A DNA stretch of 64,000 nucleotides from assembly GCF_000621325.1 (NCBI RefSeq), contig NZ_JHYQ01000001.1, forward strand, positions 186,001 through 250,000, given 5' to 3'. A model generated the notes under the pieces. It saw only the letters and a list, made by a program, of their open reading frames with translations. It was not told the DNA's origin and did not search any database. Position numbers and translations under genes: made by a program. Shown here in pieces: positions 36,401 through 43,077 of this stretch (within the stretch, counting starts at the first letter, position 1; every line of letters begins with the position of its first letter). This stretch comes from Thiothrix lacustris DSM 21227 (GTDB lineage Bacteria > Pseudomonadota > Gammaproteobacteria > Thiotrichales > Thiotrichaceae).

Positions 36401-36971
36401 CGCACAGTTCGCAGAAGCGGTGCGGATTCTAGATAACCGCTGGGAGGATACCCGCGCCCAAGCCATCCAGTTCTTCAGCGGCTTTGCAGACGATTTCTGG
36501 ACGAGTGAACGGGTCGTGGCGGTGTGTGATCAGGTCTATCACGACGTGCAACAATTCGGGCGCGAACTAGTGTTACGTGGCTTCCAGCAAGGTGAGGGGG
36601 AAACCTACTTGCTGCAATTGAGCCAGCACCCCGCCAATAACGTGCAGTTGTTTGTGTCGAACTTTTTGCAGGCATACGCCGCCAATAAGCCGGACACGAT
36701 CCTCAAGCTGCAAGGCTATTTCAATACCGTGCTGTCGCAGGTGAATCGCGGGCGTTTGGTAAAAGACCGGGTGATTGCCTTCCTGTTTACCGAATCCGGC
36801 AAGGATGAGCAAGTAGCGCGGATGGTAGCGGCCTTGTTCAGCGACCAATCGCTGAGCCGGGTGATTGCCGACAAGTCGCGTTACATCAAAACCTTGTTTG
36901 AATTGCAAAACCGCTACGGCATCCAGCAAACCCCGGTACAGATAATCGCACCAGCGGTGAGGGCTTACTGA
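33474..36971 (+). CDS. WGR-domain protein with ARM/HEAT-like repeats (retron-associated)
   Basis: This 1165-residue protein has an N-terminal WGR-like domain (about 1-85). Its core reads LLVNFRYGRSGKPLTEGSKT, with YGR in place of WGR, and is followed by KAKKVADSLLVSKMNKGY. A charged linker (about 90-115) leads to roughly a thousand residues of helical solenoid, with many leucine-rich helix pairs of ARM/HEAT type (for example ALQALLNNLPSKAKDDP and LLLNLLLSPHADVQLFAKNYV). WGR domains in PARPs bind nucleic acid near breaks. I see no enzymatic motif. GGAGG at 33463 gives it a strong ribosome site of its own. It matches the 'ARM' component I recall for type XIII retrons. Confidence 0.8.
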   Translation: MNLIRRTTLRFQDGASDKVYEVDIVEVSEGNLLVNFRYGRSGKPLTEGSKTAAPVDAAKAKKVADSLLVSKMNKGYEVLIGYNPVTGETIGASTAAPTEAAPRKGKKAQSRDQQILERLYKFAEGDQHLDSAGLIDGYALSRSVWKAGELRIPELIPALQALLNNLPSKAKDDPMCYYAIAWAAGRTRDSAALPILQQLQDKVPAHLYQFACLHLGQAPENCLPAFDQTLDALQAIEAIQAFDHYAAMSFDRLNEEDRAYIQQVLHWQGLTDAIQQALSQTVLTDADQDFIQLRVDATSYTKIQAGKAAVPELEPAITDVLSYHYNALLDQKQREYQADFELYQQLLAGMNLQTVLANDTYDIARANEGNVQYLWGEAKRNLQNALKATGKVKNISSLWQRVINYYEQQSKRQSAVSAERLQQCYAILHTHEAYDDVVKRVVPTISTNRWFYGYQHQVSDAIRSKYDTALNYHVRRLFMDRFADLRKDALQPKEQLLEHYSQHVVGLYALASIQPDKRALAFRAIQNAPVNQSFTASFRKLYKMAEFLDDHAALAVLNHRLETTPDEGRRQAWRDENPAFTRQSKLYLRRRTVRHLRNLGKFAPNDYLRLAREILVLADDASPMAQHTPKKHLLYFPELVALNFILHRHSQRYGQNYIGTWFLQENRQNEANQPEAFPTLWAYAGQDLLYILRHCKAAMVNDFAYRRLQPQTAFLQEQTQATWLELVVRPYENTATLALEHLRDALQQTEVVYTLLNAQFASIRHHALANLTPEHFAESPDLLLNLLLSPHADVQLFAKNYVYAMPGNHVLLPLLLARPEPELQALGIALISKLSDAEKQQYRVLLFNALTSDNAELRRGARTVALSINDAAFQKDIFAHILPLLFKAEPVDGYSDDMLALVQAVAAIHAEIDQNLLWRLLTAKSKLAERAGALILPAHPASAFSVKQLAMLSKIPTLQVREWAITALQADPARVAAQFAEAVRILDNRWEDTRAQAIQFFSGFADDFWTSERVVAVCDQVYHDVQQFGRELVLRGFQQGEGETYLLQLSQHPANNVQLFVSNFLQAYAANKPDTILKLQGYFNTVLSQVNRGRLVKDRVIAFLFTESGKDEQVARMVAALFSDQSLSRVIADKSRYIKTLFELQNRYGIQQTPVQIIAPAVRAY

Positions 36972-38602
36972 TGGAATTTTCCAGAAAATACCACGGTCAT
37001 TCGCAAGTCGCCAATAACGGCCGTGAAACCAACATGTCATTCGTGCCGGATGCGTTGCGCAACCCGACATTTTTTGCCGCTGACCTTGGGCAACACATCC
37101 CGTTCCGCGAGGCGATGTCCGCGCTGCATCAGGTCGTGGTGTCGGATATGGCTTTCCAGCCCAAGGATAAATCCGATTACAAGGCATGGCTCAAAGAGCA
37201 GGAAGACGTGTTTCTGGCGCAAGCCATGGCGCAACAGAGCAAGGTCAAAGCGCAACTGGATGAGTTACGCCAGCAAATGCGCGAAGTGCAACACGCCGAA
37301 AGTGCCGCGTTATCACCGTTCTACAATGCCCGTTCCAAGTATTTCCAGTATTTGTACAAAAATGACAGGGATGCGTGGTTTGTACTCGACCCGGTGATTA
37401 CGGTACACCCCGACAGCCTATTTTTTGAATGCTTCTCGCAGGATGAGTCGAGTTACGGCAAATTAAGCTGCCGTTACGAGGTGTTCGATAAGGTGCGTGA
37501 ACACGCTTATGGCACGACCAATATCGACTATTCGCACGAGTTGTATCAGGAATTCCAGAAAATCCGCGATTACAAACGCACCCAGTTTGTGATCGACCCG
37601 TCCGGCTTTGAGGTGCAGACCGCGTTGAGCGACGACTTCAAGGAAGAAAAGATTGACCTGCCCGACAGTTGGGTGCGCGGTTTCCTGCAAGTCAGCTCGG
37701 CGATGAGTTTGCCGTTTACCGAATTCACGCTGCACCCGATGGATATGTACAATATCCTGCTGTTTTTAAAGCGCCACAAGGAAAAGAGCGGGCCGCGTTC
37801 CTTGCGTTTCTGCCTGACGCCTGACCAACCGATTCAGGTGAAGTTTGACCCGTGGGGCGAAACCCTGACCTGTCCGCGCAGTCTTTACAGCGGCAATACC
37901 GCGCAGGAAATCCGTATTTGGGGGCGGCGACGCTTGTTCATTTTGGAACGCTTGTTGCCGATCGTGAAACATTTCCGCGTGAGTTTGATGGGTTCCGGCC
38001 TGCCGAGCTTTTGGGTGGCGGAAATGGAACACATGACCTTCACGCTGGGTTTGTCGGGCTGGAGCGCCAATGACTTTTCACGCATGGGCAATTTCGACCT
38101 GATGGCGCCACGCGGCGAAGTCGATAGCGTCACGGCGGAACGCGTCTTTGCAGCTTTGCAAACCACTTGGCAGGAAAGTGCTACTTCACTGGCGTTGCGC
38201 TTGGGGCTGGATCTACTGACCGTCAAATCAGCCTTGGGGATTTATTCGCAATACGGGCGAGTGTTGTATGACATGGATAGCGATGTGTACCGCATCCGTG
38301 AACTCAGCAAAGACCCGCTGCCGATGGATAAGCTGCGTTTCAGCAATGAGCGCGAAGCCAAAGCAGACAATTTCCGGCTAGCCAATTTGGTGACGGTACT
38401 GGCGCGGGAAGCGCAGCAGAATGACCGGGTATTGATACGCGGGGAAGTGCTGGATAATGCACAAACCTACCAGCCTGAAATCACTCTGGATGCGGATATG
38501 CGGCTGGTGGCGGCAAGCTGCCATTGCCACTTTTACATCCAGAACAAGCTGAACCAAGGGCCTTGTGAACACATGCTGGCGTTACGGTTGGCGGGGAGCT
38601 GA
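36971..38602 (+). CDS. SWIM zinc-finger protein (retron-associated, WH-SWIM type)
   Basis: This 543-residue protein ends in a SWIM finger: C517-H-C519 and C532-E-H534 (CHC then CEH), with a short N-terminal coiled coil (about 75-110). Around 390-440 a helical segment (AERVFAALQTTWQESATSLALRLGLDLLTVKSALGIYSQYGRVLYD) reads like a winged helix. SWIM fingers bind DNA or proteins. I see no nuclease, NADase or membrane effector motif. The start overlaps the stop of the WGR/ARM gene by one base, and the 3' end overlaps the convergent mltB gene by 21 bases. It fits the WHSWIM component of type XIII retrons; the function is unknown. Confidence 0.78.
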   Translation: MEFSRKYHGHSQVANNGRETNMSFVPDALRNPTFFAADLGQHIPFREAMSALHQVVVSDMAFQPKDKSDYKAWLKEQEDVFLAQAMAQQSKVKAQLDELRQQMREVQHAESAALSPFYNARSKYFQYLYKNDRDAWFVLDPVITVHPDSLFFECFSQDESSYGKLSCRYEVFDKVREHAYGTTNIDYSHELYQEFQKIRDYKRTQFVIDPSGFEVQTALSDDFKEEKIDLPDSWVRGFLQVSSAMSLPFTEFTLHPMDMYNILLFLKRHKEKSGPRSLRFCLTPDQPIQVKFDPWGETLTCPRSLYSGNTAQEIRIWGRRRLFILERLLPIVKHFRVSLMGSGLPSFWVAEMEHMTFTLGLSGWSANDFSRMGNFDLMAPRGEVDSVTAERVFAALQTTWQESATSLALRLGLDLLTVKSALGIYSQYGRVLYDMDSDVYRIRELSKDPLPMDKLRFSNEREAKADNFRLANLVTVLAREAQQNDRVLIRGEVLDNAQTYQPEITLDADMRLVAASCHCHFYIQNKLNQGPCEHMLALRLAGS

Positions 38603-39814
38603 AGCCACGCGCTGGCGTAACGCTTCCAACTGTTGCAACGTGGCGTAACCGTCAGCCGGGAAACCGGCTTCGATTTGCCAGCGCCGCAAAGCCGAACGGG
38701 TATTTGGCCCCAGCTTGCCATCTACCCCGTCAGTGCTAAAACCAGCAGTAGTGAGCAAGGCCTGTAATTCGGATTTTTGATCATGGCTCAACGAGGTATC
38801 TTCCGTCGGCCAAGCTGCCATTATCGGAGACTTGCCTTGGATGCGATCCCCTAAATAGCCCACAGCCAACGCATAATTTTGAGCATTGTTATATTTGAGA
38901 ATCGCCTGAAAATTATGCAAAGCTAAAAACGCTGGGCCACGATAACCGGCAGGTAGTAATACAAAACCTTCACCCGTACCATCCAGTACTTGCCCTTGTG
39001 CTGTGGTCAGGCCACCGGTCATGCCCCAAGTATTCATCGATAACCAGTAATCTGGGTCAGCTTTTGACCAATCGAAATTCGTAGGCAAACGTACTTCAAA
39101 ACCCCATGGTTGGTCACGTCCCCAGCCAGAACTTGCCAAATAATTGGCGGTAGAAGCCAGTGCATCCGGGATGCTGTTCACCAAATCACGATGCCCGTCG
39201 CCATCAAAATCGACAGCATAGGCTTCAAATGTTGTTGGTATAAATTGGGTATGTCCAATAGCTCCTGCCCAAGAACCTTGCATGGAAACAGGTGGCATAT
39301 CGCCTTGTTGCAAAATACGCAAAGCGGCTACCAGTTGTTTTTGCCAGAAATCACGACGGTCGACAGCTCCGGCATACGCCAGCGTCGCCAAGGAACGCAC
39401 AATGCTATAACGCCCAGTATGGTTACCGAAATTGCTTTCCAGCCCCCATATTGCCAATAAATATTCAGGCTGCACGCCGTATTGGGCATGAATGCGCTGT
39501 AACAAAGGAGCATAATCGTGTAACAGAGCCTGTCCGGTAGCAATACGTTCGGGTGACGCTGCCGTTTCCAGATATTCCCATACTGTTTTGGTAAATTCAG
39601 GCTGGTGTGCCTCTAAACGCAGCACCTTACTGTCAGGCAACAAACCACGTAAAGCTCTATCCACGGTTTCAGCGTGAATGCCTTCCGACACTGCCACCTC
39701 TCGAAATTGCTGCTTCCATGTCTCAAAGGCACTATCAACCACGCTGCTATACCCAAATAACACCGCCGTGAGCAACAAGACTATCGGCAACCAATGTAAC
39801 CATCTCCGGTTCAT
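38582..39814 (-). CDS. mltB: Lytic murein transglycosylase, MltB family, with peptidoglycan-binding domain
   Basis: This 410-residue protein has an N-terminal membrane/signal segment (about 9-21, no lipobox cysteine, so probably not a lipoprotein). The SLT35-type catalytic domain contains LLAIWGLESNFG, where E126 is the expected catalytic acid. A DFDGDGHRDLVN loop matches the EF-hand-like calcium site known in Slt35. The C-terminal PG_binding_1 module (about 345-400, DGVDGKLGPNTRSALRRWQ) is present. It cleaves glycan strands to 1,6-anhydro products in the periplasm. Its 3' end overlaps the convergent SWIM gene. Confidence 0.92.
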   Translation of the reverse strand: MNRRWLHWLPIVLLLTAVLFGYSSVVDSAFETWKQQFREVAVSEGIHAETVDRALRGLLPDSKVLRLEAHQPEFTKTVWEYLETAASPERIATGQALLHDYAPLLQRIHAQYGVQPEYLLAIWGLESNFGNHTGRYSIVRSLATLAYAGAVDRRDFWQKQLVAALRILQQGDMPPVSMQGSWAGAIGHTQFIPTTFEAYAVDFDGDGHRDLVNSIPDALASTANYLASSGWGRDQPWGFEVRLPTNFDWSKADPDYWLSMNTWGMTGGLTTAQGQVLDGTGEGFVLLPAGYRGPAFLALHNFQAILKYNNAQNYALAVGYLGDRIQGKSPIMAAWPTEDTSLSHDQKSELQALLTTAGFSTDGVDGKLGPNTRSALRRWQIEAGFPADGYATLQQLEALRQRVASAPRQP

Positions 39815-39892
39815 TCAGCCGTTCCACACACTCTAAAAATCATCGATATATAATAGCAGAGTTGCACAAAAACACCTGACGAAAGCAAAATT

Positions 39893-40231
39893 TTAGTCTT
39901 TTTTCTTGCCCGCAGGACGGGCAAACGGGCTGACATTACCCGCCACACCACCGGCCTCCAAAGAATGGATTTTGCTGACACCGGGGTGTTCCACTTCATC
40001 GATGCGAATCACGGAATGAATCGGGATAAAACTGCGCTTCACCGCCTCAAACTCGGTCTTGAGGCGCTCTTCAGCGGGGTCAATCACCAGCGTACTTTGG
40101 GTACCAAAGACGATTTCTTCGACCACCACAAAACCGTACAGGTCTGATTCATAGACCTGACGGGCAAAGATTTCGTAGATCTTATCCTGATTTACGAAAG
40201 AGATGCGGTAGATGCTGCGGTCGCTGCTCAA
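39893..40231 (-). CDS. DUF1820 family protein
   Basis: This 112-residue soluble protein has no signal peptide. It begins IYRISFVNQDKIYEIFARQVYESDLYGFVVVEEIVFG and has a basic C-terminal tail (FARPAGKKKD). The family (DUF1820) is confined mainly to gamma- and betaproteobacteria and has no assigned function as far as I know. It is monocistronic by appearance, 61 bases downstream of the fumarase gene in the same direction and 78 bases upstream of mltB. Confidence 0.8.
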   Translation of the reverse strand: MSSDRSIYRISFVNQDKIYEIFARQVYESDLYGFVVVEEIVFGTQSTLVIDPAEERLKTEFEAVKRSFIPIHSVIRIDEVEHPGVSKIHSLEAGGVAGNVSPFARPAGKKKD

Positions 40232-40295
40232 CTGATTTGCCTCAAGGGGAATGATTGGAAAAATGGGCTAGTTGTAGCAGAAAACCGGCTGGAAG

Positions 40296-41813
40296 TCACT
40301 TCCCCGCCAAGATTCGCGTATCGATGATCTTTTTCCATTGCGCGGGGCCGGTGTTATGCACCGATTCACCGTTGCTGTCGACCGCGACCGTGACGGGCAT
40401 ATCCTTGACCTCGAACTCGTAGATCGCTTCCATGCCCAGTTCCGGGAAAGCCAGCACTTTCGCGCCAACAATCGCTTTGGACACCAGATAGGCCGCGCCG
40501 CCAACTGCCATGAGATAGACTGCGCCAAATTCTTTGATGGCCTCAATCGCAATCGGACCGCGTTCGGATTTGCCGATCATGCCCAGCAAGCCGGTTTGAT
40601 CCAGAATCTGGCGAGTGAACTTGTCCATACGGGTGGAAGTAGTGGGGCCTGCGGGGCCGACGACTTCTTCACGTACCGGGTCGACGGGGCCAACGTAGTA
40701 AATGAAGCGGCCTTTGAGGTCTACCGGCAATTGCTCGCCCTTGTTGAGCATGTCGATCATGCGCTTGTGCGCAGCATCGCGCCCGGTGAGCATTTTGCCA
40801 GAAAGCAGCACGGTTTCGCCGGGTTTCAGCTTGCGCACGTCTTCAGGGGTGATGGTGTCGAGGTTGACGCGGGTGGCTTGATCACCGCCAGCCAGCGAGA
40901 TTTGCGGCCAAGTAGCGAGGTCAGGTGGGGTTTGCAGCGCAGGGCCAGAACCATCCAGTACGAAATGGGTGTGGCGGGTCGCGGCACAGTTGGGGATCAT
41001 GCACACTGGCAAGGAGGCCGCGTGGGTGGGGTAATCCTTGATTTTGACATCCAGCACGGTGGTGAGGCCGCCCAGACCTTGTGCGCCAATGCCGAGCTGG
41101 TTGACCTTTTCGTAGAGTTCCAGACGCAACTCTTCAACACGGTTTTGTGGACCACGAGCGATGAGATCCTGAATGTCGATGGGTTCCATCAGCACTTCTT
41201 TCGCCAATACTGCCGCTTTTTCAGCCGTACCACCGATGCCGATGCCGAGCATTCCCGGTGGACACCAGCCCGCCCCCATCGTTGGCACGGTTTTCAGCAC
41301 CCAATCGACAATGCTATCAGAGGGGTTGAGCATGACCATTTTGGATTTGTTTTCGGAACCGCCGCCTTTGGCTGCCACGTCAAACGATACTTTGTCGCCG
41401 GGGACGATCTCGTAATGGATTACCGCTGGGGTGTTGTCTTTGGTGTTTTTCCGCGCTCCGGCTGGGTCAGCGAGGATGGAGGCACGCAGCACGTTATCCG
41501 GGTTCATGTAAGCACGACGCACGCCTTCGTTGATCATGTCGGAGAGGCTCAGGTCGCCTTCCCACTGCACGTTCATACCGACCTTGACGAAGACGGTGAC
41601 AATGCCGGTGTCTTGACAGATCGGACGGTGGCCTTCGGCACACATGCGCGAGTTGACGAGGATTTGCGCGATGGAATCTTTCGCAGCGGGGGATTCTTCC
41701 CGTTCCCACGCCTTGTGCATGGCTTCGATGAAGTCAGCCGGATGGTAATAGGATATGAATTGCAACGCATCCGCCACGCTGGCGATGACGTCGTTCTGTT
41801 TGATGATAGTCAT
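40296..41813 (-). CDS. fumA: Class I fumarate hydratase (4Fe-4S)
   Basis: This 505-residue protein is the single-chain, oxygen-sensitive fumarase of the TCA cycle (fumarate to malate). The alpha-like part shows CQDTGIVTVFVKVG and KGGGSENKSK. The middle GAGWCPPGMLGIGIGGT and MIPNCAATRHTHF carry further conserved cysteines of the iron-sulfur cluster. The beta-like C-terminal part starts near TRVNLDTITPEDVRKLKPGETVLLSG and has GPTTSTRMDKFT. The plus strand has a long open frame across the gene (40338-41909), which I treat as a codon-bias shadow. Confidence 0.95.
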   Translation of the reverse strand: MTIIKQNDVIASVADALQFISYYHPADFIEAMHKAWEREESPAAKDSIAQILVNSRMCAEGHRPICQDTGIVTVFVKVGMNVQWEGDLSLSDMINEGVRRAYMNPDNVLRASILADPAGARKNTKDNTPAVIHYEIVPGDKVSFDVAAKGGGSENKSKMVMLNPSDSIVDWVLKTVPTMGAGWCPPGMLGIGIGGTAEKAAVLAKEVLMEPIDIQDLIARGPQNRVEELRLELYEKVNQLGIGAQGLGGLTTVLDVKIKDYPTHAASLPVCMIPNCAATRHTHFVLDGSGPALQTPPDLATWPQISLAGGDQATRVNLDTITPEDVRKLKPGETVLLSGKMLTGRDAAHKRMIDMLNKGEQLPVDLKGRFIYYVGPVDPVREEVVGPAGPTTSTRMDKFTRQILDQTGLLGMIGKSERGPIAIEAIKEFGAVYLMAVGGAAYLVSKAIVGAKVLAFPELGMEAIYEFEVKDMPVTVAVDSNGESVHNTGPAQWKKIIDTRILAGK

Positions 41814-41923
41814 GGACTCTACTCTCCCTTGGTGGTTATCGACTGCGTGCAGAGTATATTATTGTTGTGGCGCACAATCGTATGCGAAATCGAGGAGGGA
41901 ATCCATTAATACCATCAGGAATC

Positions 41924-41952
41924 TTGGTGCTATACACACACTACGCTATTCT
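41924..41952 (+). promoter_or_regulatory. Sigma-70-type promoter for the double-thioredoxin gene
   Basis: TTGGTG (41924-41929), a 17-base spacer, then TATTCT (41947-41952); the ATG follows at 41984 after GGGAGAG. It lies in the divergent gap with fumA. Confidence 0.5.
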
Positions 41953-41983
41953 AAACACCTAGATGATTTTGGGAGAGCTTACG

Positions 41984-43042
41984 ATGAAATCTACATGGCC
42001 CATTCTACTCCTGTGTTGCTCTGTTGGTGCTTACGCCGCAGACCCTGTTGGCTCTCCTAGCCAACTTGAAGCCGGACTAGTCAACCCCGGCGCTATCGAT
42101 AAGCCTGCGTGGTTTAAAGAATCCTTCCTTGACCTACGTGATGACATCAAAGAAGCCACCGCTGCCAACAAGCGCATCGTGCTGTATTTCTACCAAGATG
42201 GCTGCCCGTATTGCGCCAAGCTGATCCAAGATAATTTCGGCAAACAAAGCATCACCGACAAAACCCAACAGAACTTCGATGTCATCGCCATGAATATGTG
42301 GGGCGACCGTACCGTCACCGATGTAGCAGGCAAGGAAACCACTGAAAAAACCTTCGCGGCTGACCTAAAAGTGCAATACACCCCCACCATGCTGTTCCTC
42401 GACGAAACTGGCAAAGTGGTGCTGCGCGTCAATGGCTATTACGCCCCCGACAAGTTTGAATTGGCACTGGACTTTGTCGCCGGGAAACACGACAAGGAAG
42501 GCAGCTTCAAAGACTACTACACCAAACTTAAAGCAGATGGAAAAGCCATTGCAACCACCGCTGCCCCAACTTACACCCTGCCCGGTGCATTGCCACAACC
42601 GCTACGCCTGCAAGATGCCCGTAAGGATAGCAAGCGCCCCCTCATGGTCGTATTCGCGCAACAAGACTGCGAAACCTGTGACGAGCTCTACAACGACATT
42701 TTCAAACGCAAAGAGCTGGCGTATTCCCTCAGCAATCTCGATCTCGCGCAAGCTGACCCGGACGACACCACCATCATCCAAACCCCGGATGGCAAGGAAA
42801 TGAAGCTATCCGACTGGGCAAAATCACTGGAAATCAAATACAGCCCCAGCCTGCTGTTCTTTGATGCCAACGGCAAAGAAGTCTTCCGCACTGAAGCTTA
42901 TTTCAAAGCCTTCCACACTCACGGCGCAATCGACTACGTTGTCTCCGGCGCGTATCAATGGATGCCCGAATTCCAGCGTTATCTGCAACACCGGCGGGAA
43001 GCCTTGGCAGAACACGGCTTCCCCGCCAACCTAATGGAGTAG
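41984..43042 (+). CDS. Periplasmic protein with two thioredoxin-like domains (SoxW-like)
   Basis: The start at 41984 gives a signal peptide (MKSTWPILLLCCSVGAYAAD) after a GGGAGAG ribosome site. The 352-residue protein carries two thioredoxin-fold units: the first has CPYC at 74-77 (FYQDGCPYCAKL), the second CETC at 229-232 (FAQQDCETCDEL). Both have downstream YTPTMLFLDETGK / YSPSLLFFDANGK strands with the cis-proline. Each half resembles the SoxW/thioredoxin_7 type used to keep periplasmic thiols reduced, for instance in thiosulfate oxidation. It faces dsbD, which could supply its electrons. The duplication is seen; the partner is inferred. Confidence 0.8.
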   Translation: MKSTWPILLLCCSVGAYAADPVGSPSQLEAGLVNPGAIDKPAWFKESFLDLRDDIKEATAANKRIVLYFYQDGCPYCAKLIQDNFGKQSITDKTQQNFDVIAMNMWGDRTVTDVAGKETTEKTFAADLKVQYTPTMLFLDETGKVVLRVNGYYAPDKFELALDFVAGKHDKEGSFKDYYTKLKADGKAIATTAAPTYTLPGALPQPLRLQDARKDSKRPLMVVFAQQDCETCDELYNDIFKRKELAYSLSNLDLAQADPDDTTIIQTPDGKEMKLSDWAKSLEIKYSPSLLFFDANGKEVFRTEAYFKAFHTHGAIDYVVSGAYQWMPEFQRYLQHRREALAEHGFPANLME

Positions 43043-43061
43043 GGGCGTATTGAATACGCCC
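43043..43061. terminator. Hairpin between convergent thioredoxin and dsbD genes
   Basis: GGGCGTATT (43043-43051) and AATACGCCC (43053-43061) are perfectly complementary, right after the thioredoxin stop and 17 bases before the dsbD end. Symmetry suits a bidirectional terminator, although T-runs are weak. Confidence 0.5.
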
Positions 43062-43077
43062 TCTTCTCCCTCAACCC

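Noticed and set aside
40338-41909. Long open frame (523 codons) on the strand opposite fumA
   Set aside because: It mirrors the conserved class I fumarase frame; composition is histidine/phenylalanine/glycine-rich without domain logic, and fumA is certain. A codon-bias shadow.
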